A stretch of 64,000 nucleotides of DNA, from the NCBI GenBank assembly GCA_021234155.1, contig JAJEKV010000005.1:9914572-9978571 (forward strand), given 5' to 3'. Position numbers and translations under genes: made by a program. Source of the DNA: Isoetes taiwanensis (lineage: Eukaryota > Streptophyta > Lycopodiopsida > Isoetales > Isoetaceae). The notes under the pieces were generated by a model that had not been told where the DNA came from, ran no database searches, and worked only from the letters and a program-made list of their open reading frames with translations. Within the stretch, counting starts at the first letter, position 1. Every line of letters begins with the position of its first letter. This document shows positions 1 through 11,248 of this stretch, piece after piece.

Positions 1-250
1 TTATTTATCTTTGTATTCTTAACCTCTATAATAATATTTTTCTAAACTTTCTTGAGAGTTGCATGGCAAAACAGCTATGATATCTTTGTACTTGAACTTA
101 ATAGTTTCTAATAGCAGCATAAGCTTTTGATTTACTTGTTGGCATGCTACGTCTTATAATTTGTAGCAAAAATGTGCATTTTAACAATAGCAAATATGTC
201 CAATAAAGCATTGCAAAGAATGTGCAATTTTTTTATTTTTTATTTTTTGG

Positions 251-668
251 CCATACCAAATCATAAAAATTCTTTAAAAAACGTGAGGATTTATAAAAGT
301 ACTTTAAAAATAAAAAACGGGTCTTTTAACAACATTGTTTCCAATCTTGGGAGGCTAACCAAATTCGAGGTAGGGAGATAGTTTGATCGCTCTCCTCGGA
401 GAAATGGGACTTCAAAAGTTGGCCTCAACATGTCTTAGAAAATTTGTATTAAGAAATTAAGGTGTCTTTATGCGGCCAAAATGGACAACCAACTTCCAAG
501 ATCAGAGCAAAATGAGGATGCTCTTGGAAGTCGGCTAAATGATCTAGAAGACACACACTTGTGTTAGGGTGGAAATCATAGAAAGTTGAGATCAACCATT
601 AACATTAAGGGCTACTTACATCTAGTTAGACCGGTGCCTAATGATATAATATCGTTATAGATCCCCAA
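251..668. repeat. Dispersed repeat, copy 1 (second copy at 9443-9851)
   Basis: This AT-rich block starts at 'ccataccaaatc' and ends near 'gatccccaa'. It is repeated in the same orientation at 9443-9851 with a few small indels and substitutions. The second copy sits between the GCATGC-rich block and the second pogo copy, so the segment belongs to a larger composite repeat. Short frames inside are broken and differ between copies, so I call no gene. The first 230 bases of the window are AT-rich and show nothing I recognise. Confidence 0.8.
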
Positions 669-839
669 TAACCTGATTTCATTAAATATGGACAATACCT
701 TGAATTGTGGACTTTTATAAAGAGGCGATAACACTAACATACATCCGGCAAGTCGCATATGCTTCTACTGACAAATTAGGAATCTTGGCGGTGTTTGGTA
801 GCTTCTTCTTGACCGAAGGGATAGCGTGGTCGATGCTCT

Positions 840-3300
840 CTCTATCTCGAAATGCGGTCACTAAGCGTTGATGCGGCCTCCATCTCTTCTTCCAACAATT
901 GACATAGTTGGTATTTTGGGAACACTGGTTCCTACTTGAGGGGAGGCTCCCACCAAGTGACTGGATAGTCGAAGTTGTCTTTTCTTACCATCCATTTTGG
1001 GGTTCCCTCTGTAGCATACCCTAGCCATGTTAGAGGAACAAGACATCATCGAGGCGTAATACAAACATGCCCTTCTTCAAATCCTTGAGAAAGGATTGAA
1101 TTAAATGCAGACTTATCCTTCAATGGACCAACATAAGCGGAGTGATGGTTGCAGGTGAAACCACCCGCGACCACATGAATGCGTCAAGTACATCACACTT
1201 TAGTCTTGCTGACCAAAAGTCCTCGTAAAAAGGACCTTCCACGTTAGTGATGTTGCGGATGCTCCGAGTCCCATCTAATATTCAATTGTCGTAGGGTAAT
1301 GTTTGTATATATTTGTAGTCTGCAGTGTGCCTTCTTGTTAAATGAGCATGCGACCCAATGGAGGGATATGCTTATGGATCTTTTGTTTGAGACTGACCAA
1401 TGTCTTTCACTTGGAGACTCTTAGGTGCTGGCATCTTCAGTTTCGGATGAGTAGGGGTTTTCCATCCTCTCCTTCTTTCCATTCTTATTCCACGGTAATT
1501 GTAATCCACGAATGTAGGGCAGGCCTTATATGGTACACTGTGAGGCGATCACCATTCATAGCAAACTTAAAGGTGAGGAGGCTGAGTGTGACTGTCAATC
1601 TATCTTCCCCATCAGGATATACCCTTCTATGAAACCTTTCCAATGCAGGAACCTTATGAACAACATATGGCATTGGCGTGTTGAGATTGCAGTATGAAAT
1701 TCATACAACAACTTCGGGCATGGTTAGCACTTGGCTTTCTTCAAGGTTAGATGAAAATTACCAAACATAGCATCTATATCATCATGTGTATGGCGGCATC
1801 ATAAAACCTAACTCAATCTCCTCGAAAACGCGGATATACAAGGTATGAAAGATATGAGAATACATACCTATTTTTGTTTTGTCGGATGCATTGTCTAGTT
1901 GCAACATCAATTTGGGAGAGCCTTCAATGGGGTCGAGGGGATGCTTGAGGGATGCTCTTCGAGCGGCGGCAACTTGGGCCTTCGTAGCGGTGGTATCCGC
2001 GTAAGGCCCTTACCCAATACAGGGTGATGGATCAGTGATTACAAGATGGCCTCCTGCCAAACTCATTAGGCAGCTCAACCTTTTCAAAAGTACACTATTC
2101 AAAGGAACCTCACGTGTTAAGAGTTGGAGTAAGCCTGACCCTGAATCAAAAGCAAAATTTCCATAGCACCCTCTCCCATGGCGTGGGTAAAGTGCACACA
2201 ATCAATAGAAGCCTTTAAACATCTAGTCTCCAAAGGGACTTCCGCGAGGTCGAGCAACTTTGGAATCATAGTCTTTGCACGATCCATTTTGTCATGAATG
2301 ATACATACAAAAGTCTTTCGAGGATGCACGTGGGATACTTGATCTCCATGACGATCTTGGAGTGCGACGCGATTGCTGCTCTAGTCTATGTACCCTTCTC
2401 ACGTCATGCAATATTCTCTCTGTTACCTCATCCTTGGTCTTCATGACTTAGATGCGGATAACCTGCGCCAAGAGTGTCACGCTTGGAGAATGCATTCTTC
2501 TTACTTAATGCGGCGTCCTTGAAGCTCGTCTCCGTCCTGGAAATCACAGCCGAGATACCTTCTTACTGTGAGTGCCATCACTTGACGTTGACCTCTTGAG
2601 AATGCGTAATGGCCGTAAACATGGCGGGCAACTTCCTCCGCGTTTTCCGAGATCATCATCATTTCCTCCTGCTACGGTGAAGTGGGATTCACAATTTTCA
2701 GCCTTCACAAATGGAAAAAAGCGACCTCGAGGCCAAGGTGGCCGCCGCGTGCTCATAGTGCACAATTTTGCTTGTACTTTCGGCTTTTTTCAGTACTTGG
2801 GGCCGAGAATTACGCCTTCCACTTGAATACCAGGCTTTGAAATCCCAGACCAAGGTACCAAGCTCTCCACGATTACTTGGCCTTTCAAGACTGAGTCGAT
2901 GAACCCTTCTACCCTTCATATTGTTGCCTAACATATCATACACAAAAGTGAGATCACATCACTTTCGATTTCATGGTGAAGAAAATCTTTCGCATATTTA
3001 TAGCTTGATCCCTACTGAATTTTTCACACAACACATCACAATTTTGCAACACATGGTCTTCCTATACCTCCAAGATGGCTTCATTGATTGTTAGCGATCT
3101 ATCTTTGGAGGCTTTGATGCTTTCTTTGGTGGCGAGAATGGAAGGTGTATTTAAACTTATAAATCACTTTGCGGATGCTTCTCCAATCTCAGAAACATAC
3201 TGGCTCGGCGTCGTATCATCTTTATTCCCTTTGAAGTGCTTTGCGCAATTTCCGATACCTTCACCCACAAACCCCTAACTTCGATCATTATTCCACCTCA
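840..3300 (-). pseudogene. Decayed 'HTHDDIDA' (DUF7869-like) transposase-like gene
   Basis: The minus strand holds coding-looking pieces in changing frames. In order they are: a segment around 3270-3060 containing HFKGNKDDTTPSQ; at about 2313-2270 the motif HDKMDRAKT; at 1792-1760 CRHTHDDIDAMFG; and near 970-850 TWWEPP followed by EEEMEAASTLSD. HDKMD..KT followed by GHTHDDIDA.FG is the order I know from large uncharacterised transposase-like proteins abundant in plant genomes (DUF7869-like). Stops and frameshifts between the pieces mean no full protein is made. Boundaries are approximate. The two motifs are seen directly; the family name is from memory, and a profile search would settle it. 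Confidence 0.5.
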
Positions 3301-3889
3301 AAAGCATGCGGCTTTAGGTATTGTCAAACTTGTCTTTAGGACAGGAAGTTCACCCCTCATGGGAGGGAAAGCTGCCGATACTTGAACCTCCTACGATCTT
3401 CGCCTTACCCAGAAGCTGGTCACATCGCATCGTTTGGACGATTGAAGGATATAAATCTCTTATTTGCGGGGATGGCAACACAAGAGTGATAAATTTGTGA
3501 TCAGGTCTCAGTGTGTACCTAGTTGGCGACATGGTGGCCTGTTGCTTCCCCCCTCATTTGTCTTTTTGATCTTGAAGCGGCTTGCGTCCGCATTTGTAGT
3601 CATGAACATACTTTTCGCTCGAGAGAATGAAGGAACCCAATGCCTCACCTAAGGTACTTGCTTCAAGGTAGGCCAAGAGAAGAACATGATGCCCCTCAAA
3701 CCTGACTAGAACACCAACACTCACAAGTCCATCACGGGATGTCTTTAAGTGGCATCTCTCCTAGCTCCCCATGGCCCCTTTGCCTTGCTGACCATCTTTG
3801 AATAGGTACACCTCACGCACCAAAAAAAATGAATGGGTTCAAAACAAAGGATTACGTACATGGTCATAGCTGGTGAAATTAGGCTGAGT

Positions 3890-4540
3890 AGCTCAATTTT
3901 TCTCCCTATTATAGCGTAAGTGGAAGGTGAGAATTGGGCACCTTCAATATATGCTCCCTGTAATCACTCCCCTCACAGTGAGGGTGGAGCCCATTTGCTC
4001 ACAGTGTAGTGGTCTTGAGGGAGTTGAAGTGGGCACAGCTTGTTTCTCCACTATTCTGATGTTCCTCATTTGCTAAAAATTGGTAGGCGCCCAATTTGCT
4101 CCACAGTCCTAGTAACTTTGAGGAGGTTGAAGTGGGCACCGCCCAATTTCCTCACATATAGGTATTTCGCCAAATTTGCTAAAAATTGGTAGTAGCCAAT
4201 TTGCTCCTGTCCTAGTAACTTTGAGGGAGTTGAAATTGGGCACCGCCCAATTTCCTCTATGCGATGTTCATAGGCCCACTTCTAAAATTGGCTGAGCGCC
4301 CAATTTGCTCCACTGAGATTTGGAAAAGATTGGGCACACTTGAACTGCTGCCTGTGCGGTGTTCATAGCCCATTTGAGAAATTGGTAGTAATTTGCTCCC
4401 TGTTGTAGTGGTCTTCATGATTTGAGGTGGGCACCCGCCCAATTTGCTCCATAATTTGACATCACAGGTGCTATACATAAGTGAGACATAGCCCTCTTTC
4501 TAATTGAGCACCCACCCAATTTGCGGTCTGGATGGTATAA
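3890..4540. repeat. Degenerate tandem array with GGGC...GCCC hairpin core
   Basis: About five or six diverged units of roughly 110-130 bp repeat the phrases 'gcgcccaatttgctcc', 'agtaactttgaggaggttgaa' and 'gtgggcaccgcccaattt'. At 4226-4246 the core forms a perfect hairpin, AAATTGGGC-acc-GCCCAATTT. The same hairpin core reappears at 5757-5900. No coding frame explains the pattern. The function is unknown. Confidence 0.7.
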
Positions 4541-5033
4541 ATGAATGATACATACCGGGAGGTCTATGCGCTTACATCATTTGTTACTGGATTTGATGTG
4601 GTCAATACCTCTGCTTTCGGTTTGTTGGATGTGATTTGAGAAATATCAAGAAATGGAGCATGGTCAAGAGTATTAGAAGTTTCAGCGGCACTTGAAAGTG
4701 GAGGACATAGAGAAGAACCTCCGTCATGAGTCTTGCTTGGCAGCATGATTTAAACCGAGTGCGTGTCATTTCTTTTCAATGTCACTTATAACTTGATTTG
4801 TGTACTTTTCACGTCGGCCTCTTGGTTGTATTGTATGCGGCCTTAGGGTGACAAGAGTGTGGCAAAGCGGGTGCTCTTTGCCATCAATTCAAATTCCGGG
4901 ACATGCACATACCTTGTCAGGAATTTATCTTGAGGGTTCGCGGTGTCCTTGATTTCTTCTCACGGAGGATCCTTTAGGTACAATGCGGCTATGTTGCGAG
5001 AAGGGTAGCAAACCCTTTGCCTTTGAGTGATAA

Positions 5034-5735
5034 GAGAATATCGGCTTAAACTTATTTAAAATTTTTTTAGTCAACTTCAGTAATGTTGGGCCGAGAAGAA
5101 ATGAGCACGCATTACCAAAGATAGCGAGGAGGAGTAAAAAGAAGCAAGCGGCTCGAGGCAAGAATGTTGTAGTGTCCACTCCTCCGCCTCCTTGTCCATT
5201 CCCTGCACAAGCGGTGCAAGAGTTGCAATCCACTCTCCGGTTGTCTAAAGATTCTCTCACAGACCATTTGAGAAAGGTTGCAGGTTTTGGAGCAAAGGAC
5301 ATGTCTTTCTTTAGAAAGAAGAAGGATAACATTAACGCTTTGGCGGGCACTACACTAGTGTGCACCCAAGATGTGGTCGAGGGTAGCTCGAAGTTTACGC
5401 AGCTACTCCTCAAGGATCAAGAACCTTCTGTTGTCTTGGAGACACAAGAAGCTCAACCTATGGACCCGCTATCATCAGAGCAAGAAAAGGAGGTCGAAAA
5501 GGAGAAGGAGGATGAGGAAGTTGAGAAGGAGGACGAGGAAGTTCAGAAAGAGGACGAGGAAGTTGAGAAGGAGGATGATGTTGAAATGGAAATTGAGAAG
5601 GATGCTCCTGACGCTACACTAACCACTGAAGAATTCCTCGCCCGGATGGAGCTCCTTAAGCAAGCGGCACAGGCAGGGGGAGAAGAAAGCGAAGCTGTTC
5701 ACACAACTACGTCAGCTGAAGGGGTGGACCCTTAA
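5034..5735 (+). CDS. Unidentified open frame with acidic heptad-like repeats, probably partial
   Basis: The frame is open from 5034 to the TAA ending at 5735. No in-frame ATG occurs before the conserved-looking part; the first plausible alternative start is a GTG at 5172. An exon start is therefore more likely, for example after the splice-acceptor-like 'aatttttttag' at 5061-5070. The protein begins basic (RRSKKKQAARGK), has a Pro-rich patch (STPPPPCPFP), a mixed central region, then repeats of the type E-V-E/Q-K-E-D-E, predicted to be highly charged and possibly coiled coil, and ends at EGVDP. Opposite-strand frames here are compositional shadows. I do not recognise a family. A 72-bp tandem repeat begins 22 bp after the stop. 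Confidence 0.4.
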   Translation, partial: ENIGLNLFKIFLVNFSNVGPRRNEHALPKIARRSKKKQAARGKNVVVSTPPPPCPFPAQAVQELQSTLRLSKDSLTDHLRKVAGFGAKDMSFFRKKKDNINALAGTTLVCTQDVVEGSSKFTQLLLKDQEPSVVLETQEAQPMDPLSSEQEKEVEKEKEDEEVEKEDEEVQKEDEEVEKEDDVEMEIEKDAPDATLTTEEFLARMELLKQAAQAGGEESEAVHTTTSAEGVDP

Positions 5736-5756
5736 GCACAAGGGGTGTGTTTTGCT

Positions 5757-5900
5757 AGCACAGGGGTGCAAATTGGGCGGGCGCCCGATTTCACACCTCT
5801 GATACTCAGTGTATATGTTTTTAGAATGAGCACAGGGGTGCAAATTGGGCGGGCGCCCAATTTCGCACCTCTGTTACTCAGTGTATATGTTTTTAGAATG
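5757..5900. repeat. 72-bp tandem duplication with perfect GGGCGCCC-type hairpins
   Basis: Two adjacent 72-bp units differ at only a few positions. Each contains 'gtgcaaattgggcgggcgcc' followed by the complementary half, forming a stem AAATTGGGC/GCCCAATTT; in the first unit one stem base differs. The core matches the array at 3890-4540. It lies just 3' of the acidic-repeat frame, so it could shape that transcript's 3' end, but this is inference. From 5900 to 6110 I see only AT-rich sequence. Confidence 0.8.
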
Positions 5901-6112
5901 AAATTGAGTGAAAAAAACTAATGTACATTGACCAAGAAAATAAATACATGTCGAAAATTTTTGGTATTACTTTCCAATGTTTACAACATTTATTAACCCA
6001 CAGTTTGGTATTCTTTTAGATAAAGAAAATACATAGGTCTTACAAGACATGGCTAATTCAACACAAACATACTAGATAATAGACAACATATAATAGAAAA
6101 GACCAAAGCTTC

Positions 6113-6610
6113 AGTCTATGCCCAATTCAACCTGAATAAGATCCCCCAGATCGAACTCATCAATATGACTTCGACTGTACAGATCCAGCCAGTCATCCAA
6201 GTTTTTGAGAGAGTGACCACTGCTGACGATGAGCTTGGTTACCAAACCTTCGCATTGTCTTCTTTGCTTCTTGTAAAGCTTCTTAAGCCGGGTCTAACGT
6301 GTTGTGCATCCAAACGTCCTCCATTTTCAGCAGCCTTTTCAGTGCCTTTGCCCTGTAAATAAAGCGTTTCAAAGATATGAGGCAGTCCTCCAGGTCCACC
6401 CTACTGAGTTGTTCCTCGTCGCCATCCTTTATCAACCCATCCCCTTCGAGGAGTTTCGTGAATTGGGCGCTAACTTCTCTCGTTCGGATCTGGTTCATCT
6501 CGCTTTGTACCTCCAAATTTAACCGATTAAGCATGGGCTAAGATAGCCTCACTAATATGAGACTGCATTTCGGTGATGGTGTGTCCCTGTCTGCGCCTTG
6601 TGTCGACCAT
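6113..6610 (-). pseudogene. Frameshifted minus-strand gene beginning MVDTRRRQ
   Basis: An ATG at 6610 opens MVDTRRRQGHTITEMQSHIS and continues 27 codons to a TAA at 6527-6529. The next frame at once carries an 83-residue charged segment (NRLNLEVQSEMNQIRTREVS..., 6534-6283). A third frame carries LKKLYKKQRRQCEGLVTKL... through DEFDLGDLIQVELGID to a stop near 6113. The three pieces abut with no intron-sized gap, so two frameshifts in a gene of about 170 codons is the simplest reading. Starts of the type MVxTRRxx are common in plant retrotransposon Gag proteins, but nothing else confirms that. Sequencing error cannot be excluded. Confidence 0.4.
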
Positions 6611-6903
6611 TTTGAGTGTCCTGAGATGAATGTAAGAGAGCGAATGAAGGTGCTTGCACGAAGAGATAGAATGAAGAGACAATGAAGAGACTGGATGAAG
6701 GGACCTCCTACCTCACCTACTTGCACGATTCCCGAAATTGTGGCTCATTTTAATAACAAGAAATGACGAAATCTAAAAATCCGCATTGGGTTCCACGACC
6801 TGCCATGTCAGCTACCCGCACGGAATCCGAGTTCTTTTTTAAGCAAAAACCTTATATTTTCAAAAAAAAACCTATATTCTTACCACTGGCGCTAATTTGA
6901 GAT

Positions 6904-6932
6904 ATTTATGGACTTGTGGAAAGTCCATAAAT
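6904..6932. repeat. Perfect 12-bp inverted repeat at the edge of pogo copy A
   Basis: ATTTATGGACTT, five bases, then AAGTCCATAAAT form a perfect stem-loop 17 bp before the shared boundary of the two pogo copies. It is absent before copy B (9859), so it lies outside the duplicated block. It may mark an old insertion end. The stretch 6611-6903 otherwise shows no gene. Confidence 0.7.
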
Positions 6933-6949
6933 AATGAAACTGTCATTGA

Positions 6950-8335
6950 ATGAAGAGATAAGATTGAGAGAAACTCATGGGCATGAAGATCATAGGAAGG
7001 AAAGGGGAGAATAGGCTGAATAAATTGTGATGAACACTAGAGAGTGGGTAACCATCTTCCCCAATGAAGAGAAAAGATTGAGAGAAAGTCATGGGCATGA
7101 AGATCATAGGGAGAAAAGGGGAGAATAGGCTGAATGAAGTTGTGATGAACACTAGAGAATGGGTAACCATCTTAGTGTGTGGGAATGTTAAAGGCTTTAC
7201 AATTCCTAATCTATACGTATTCAAGGGCACTCAAATGAGGCAAGATAACATAGGAAGATGTGAAGAGGGTGCAATTTAGGCTATCCAATCTTTAGCATCG
7301 ATGATAACTGAATTGTTCAAATCGTGGTTGTCACACTTTCACTCAAGAGTCCCTAGTCGTGTGTCTCCAGACAGACCGCCCTTAATCATTTTGGATGATC
7401 ATGGTAGCCTTGTGGAGCTTGATGTCATTTTGACAGTAAGGACATGGAAATTCATTTTCCCTTGTTGCTTGCATACACATTCCATGGGCTGCAACCTTTG
7501 GATGTTGTTTCTTTTGTACCTTTCAATGCGGCCTTCAAGAATATGGGGTTGCTTATATGGTTAGGAAAGGCAGGTTAGAACCTAAGAGGGAGGAGATTGT
7601 TGAGCTGATCTCACTATCCATTAAGATAGGATTGACATCAAGCAACACCAAGGCTAGATTTAGTGAAATTGGTATTTTGCCTTTATATTCTGAAAGAGTG
7701 AGATTAGGCTTGAAAGGTTGTAGGTTTGTTAACCATGTCCTTGCCGAAATCAGACAGCAAAGGGAAGATGTGCAAGATGGCAATGCCATGGGACTTGATG
7801 GCAACAACCTTGATGAAGCATGTGTGCAGATGTGCAAATGCATTTGGAAGGACCCCTGGAAGAGATTGTTCATCGATCAAAAACCCAGGTTGGAAAATGT
7901 GATGTTGGATATGTGTATCAAGAACCTAAACATGTGCAACATCAAATTGACAATGTGAAGAGACATGCATTGGATGCTCAAGAGAGAAAAATAGGAAAAA
8001 GGGCCAGTTCGGGCTACACCTTAATGGGTATATTTTACAAGGAATGGCCTATTATATACTTAGAAAAAATCATATGTCCTTAAAATTTTTACCATAGCAA
8101 ATGTATTATTGCTAGTCCCGAAGGGTTTTCGAGGGAAGAACCTTGACACTAATATGTATGCTGAGAAATTGTACAATGATACATTATGATACCTTTTAAT
8201 CTCACTGCAATATCTGAGGACGTAACTGAGTGCATGCATTCATGATCTCTTGGAGATAAGATTCTAGCACATCCACTGGGGTTGTGGTGAGTAGCACATG
8301 GTGCAGCTGGTTAGACAGGATCAACTCAGCACAGA
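6950..8335 (+). pseudogene. Pogo/Tigger-like DDE transposase relic, copy A
   Basis: This is the catalytic and C-terminal half of a pogo-type (DDE_1) transposase, broken by stops and at least one frameshift. Readable pieces are MGMKIIGRKGENRLNEVV, REWVTILVCGNVKG, MRQDNIGRCEEGAI (then a TAG), LIILDDHGSLVEL (region of the second catalytic Asp, with the usual DGHxSH degenerate), LQPLDVVSF in another frame (third catalytic Asp retained) and KGRLEPKREEIVELIS. The CENP-B-like DNA-binding N-terminus and the first Asp are missing. A roughly 120-bp tandem duplication (about 6950-7070 and 7071-7190) repeats the first coding segment. The same family occurs nearly complete at 45480-46995 on the minus strand. 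Copy B at 9859-11248 is almost identical. Confidence 0.85.
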
Positions 8336-8337
8336 TG

Positions 8338-8387
8338 AAATCTGCTGAGATGAATGAGAAGCCTATCTATCATCTCAGCAGATTTCT
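8338..8387. repeat. Perfect 16-bp inverted repeat, start of the GCATGC-rich block
   Basis: GAAATCTGCTGAGATG and its reverse complement CATCTCAGCAGATTTC flank an 18-base loop. The right half also begins the related block at 62996. This looks like a terminal or junction hairpin of the repeat that follows. Confidence 0.75.
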
Positions 8388-9440
8388 ACAATGGTGGACA
8401 GTGGATAGCCGCACACATGCGAACTACCCACGAAAAATAAAGGGAAAATCCAATTATAACATTTGGACCCCAAAAACAAATACAATGCTAATAGATGAGT
8501 GGCTGATGTACTTGCCGAAAGCTTATCACCGGGATTAAAAAACCCCGCCCTTTCGGGTTTTCGAGGAAAAACCCTAGTGATAAGCCTTGACAGCGGGGCT
8601 TAGACAAACGTAAAGCGCGAATCGCCCCAAAAACCAGCGCATGGAGAAGTCAAAACGGATGGCGCCGCCAACCCAATGCACTGCACATCACCAACAACAA
8701 ACGAAAACATACCAAAGAATAGCATCACCCGATTGGGTGGAAAAAAAAGCATCACCCAATCGGTGGAAAAACATGATAAACAGAACTTGTACAAAATATA
8801 GTAAACAAAGAAAGGGGGAGGGTGGGTTCAAAGAGAATAAGGTATGCTGGCGAGAGAAGAAGAAGCGCCGATAAAATGTCGATGAAGAACTCTGCAATAA
8901 GTAGCAAACGCCCATCCTGACGAACGGCCCAAAACGCATGCGATGCATGCATGCGACGATGCAATGCATGCATGCATGCTCGCCTTTGAGCAGAATGCCG
9001 ATTCGCGCTACGAATCGACAACATTCTTGCACTGCGACTCGCATGAAACCAACAAAGCGCCCGAAATACCAAAGGACTTCCTTAACAAACTAGGATCGAG
9101 GGGACGAAGGTCACAGGATGAAGGCTAAAGGCGAAAAAGGACAGCAGGAAAGCAACGCCAAATTGGCCAAACCAGGCAGGAAGAAGCCCCTCCCCTGCCT
9201 GGAGACAAATCAAAGAGAATAAGGTACTGCTGAGAGAAGAAGAAGCGCCGATAAAATGTCGATGAAGAACTCTGCAATAAGTAGCAAACGCCCATCCTGA
9301 CAAACGGCCCAAAACGCATGCGATGCATGCATGCGATGCATGCAATGCATGCATGCATGCTCGTCTTGAGCAAGAATGCCGATTCGCTACGCGAATCGAC
9401 AACATTCTTGCACTGCGACTCGCATGAAACCAACAAAGCG
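8388..9440. repeat. Composite repeat with GCATGC tracts and two ~225-bp units (also at 62996-64000)
   Basis: Two units, 8828-9058 and 9212-9438, share 'caaagagaataaggta', 'cgccgataaaatgtcgatga', a GCATGC/ATGCAT alternating tract and a hairpin around GATTCG...CGAATC flanked by GCAAGAATG/CATTCTTGC. They are about 384 bp apart. The same pair occurs at 63437 and 63818, the second cut by the window end. Long minus-strand open frames here shift between copies and are mostly tract-driven, so I do not call a gene. Confidence 0.8.
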
Positions 9441-9442
9441 CC

Positions 9443-9851
9443 ATACCAAATCATAAAAATTCTTTAAAAAACGTGAGGATTTATAGAAGTACTTTAAAAA
9501 TAAAAAACGGGTCTTTTAACAACATTGTTTCCAATTTTGGGAGGCTAACCAAATTTGGGCGGAGATAGTTTGATCGCTCTCCCTCCAGAAATGGGACTTC
9601 AAAGTTGTACAACATGTATGCGACATGTCTTAGAAAATTTGTATTAAGAAATTAAGGTGTCTTTATGCCAGCAAAATGGACAACCAACTTCCAAGATCAA
9701 GAGCAAAATGAGGATGCTCTTGAAGTCAGCCGTAGTCTAGAAGACACACACTTGTGTTCGGGTGGAAATCATAGAAAGTTGAGATCAACCATTAACATTA
9801 AGGGCTACTTACATCTAGTTAGACCAGTGCCTAATGATATAATATCGTTAG
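9443..9851. repeat. Dispersed repeat, copy 2 (of 251-668)
   Basis: This is a direct copy of 251-668 with small indels. It joins the GCATGC-rich block at 'caaagcgccataccaaat' and runs into pogo copy B at 'gatccccaatgaagag'. These clean junctions show the order of assembly of the composite region. Confidence 0.85.
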
Positions 9852-9858
9852 ATCCCCA

Positions 9859-11248
9859 ATGAAGAGATAAGATTGAGAGAAACTCATGGGCATGAAGATC
9901 ATAGGAAGGAAAGGGGAGAATAGGCTGAATAAATTGTGATGAACACTAGAGAGTGGGTAACCATCTTCCCCAATGAAGAGAAAAGATTGAGAGAAGGTCA
10001 TGGGCATGAAGATCATAGGGAGAAAAGGGGAGAATAGGCTGAATGAAGTTGTGATGAACACTAGAGAGTGGGTAACCATCTTAGTGTGTGGGAATGTTAA
10101 AGGCTTTACAATTCCTAATCTATACGTATTCAAGGGCACTCAAATGAGGCAAGATAACATAGGAAGATGTGAAGAGGGTGCAATTTAGGCTATCCAATCT
10201 TTAGCATCGATGATAACTGAATTGTTTAAATCGTGGTTGTCACACTTTCAATCAAGAGTCCCTAGTCGTGTGTCTCCAGACAGACCGCTCTTAATCATTT
10301 TGGATGATCATGGTAGCCTTGTGGAGCTTGATGTCATTTTGACAGTAAGGACATGGAAATTCATTTTCCCTTGTTGCTTGCATACACATTCCATGGGCTG
10401 CAACCTTTGGATGTTGTTTCTTTTGTATCTTTCAATGCGGCCTTTTCAAGCATATGGGGTTGCTTATATGGTTAGGAAAGGCAGGTTAGAACCTAAGAGG
10501 GAGGAGATTGTTGAGCTGATCTCACTATCCATTAAGATAGGATTGACATCAAGCAACACCAAGGCTAGATTTAGTGAAATTGGTATTTTGCCTTTATATT
10601 CTGAAAGAGTGAGATTAGGCTTGAAAGGTTGTAGGTTTGTTAACCATGTCCTTGCTGAGTCTGTACAGCAAAGGGAAGATGTGCAAGATGGCAATGCCAT
10701 GGGACTTGATGGCAACAACCTTGATGAAGCATGTGTGCAGATGTGCAAATGCATTTGGAAGGACCCCTGGAAGAGATTGTTCATCGATCAAAAACCCAGG
10801 TTGGAAAATGTGATGTTGGATATGTGTATCAAGAACCTAAACATGTGCAACATCAAATTGACAATGTGAAGAGACATGCATTGGATGCTCAAGAGAGAAA
10901 AATAGGAAAAAGGGCCAGTTCGGGCTACACCTTAATGGGTATATATTTTACAAGGAATGGCCTATTATATACTTAGAAAAAATCATATGTCCTTAAAATT
11001 TTTACCATAGCAAATGTATTATTGCTAGTCCCGAAGGGTTTTCGAGGGAAGAACCTTGACACTAATATGTATGCTGAGAAATTGTACAATGATACATTAT
11101 GATACCTTTTAATCTCACTGCAATATCTGAGGACGTAACTGAGTGCATGCATTCATGATCTCTTGGAGATAAGATTCTAGCACATCCACTGGGGTTGTGG
11201 TGAGTAGCACATGGTGCAGCTGGTTAGACAGGATCAATTCAGCACAGA
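9859..11248 (+). pseudogene. Pogo/Tigger-like DDE transposase relic, copy B
   Basis: This copy matches 6950-8335 almost base for base, including the internal ~120-bp duplication, the TAG after CEEGAI and the degenerate LDDHGSL motif. Two small differences join the downstream part into one 219-codon frame (10210-10869), which runs from MITELFKSWLSHF through a frameshift-garbled LQPLDV region to KGRLEPKREEIVELIS. The longest frame is therefore partly out of the ancestral phase and is not evidence of function. The two copies lie in direct orientation and flank 8336-9858. Confidence 0.85.

Noticed and set aside
4925-5413. 162-codon minus-strand open frame
   Set aside because: It lies opposite the acidic-repeat frame, where Glu/Lys/Asp-rich codons leave the other strand open; its protein is compositionally odd.
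8688-9454. Minus-strand frames of 106-120 codons in the GCATGC-rich block
   Set aside because: They run through repeat tracts, overlap one another in different frames and change between copies.
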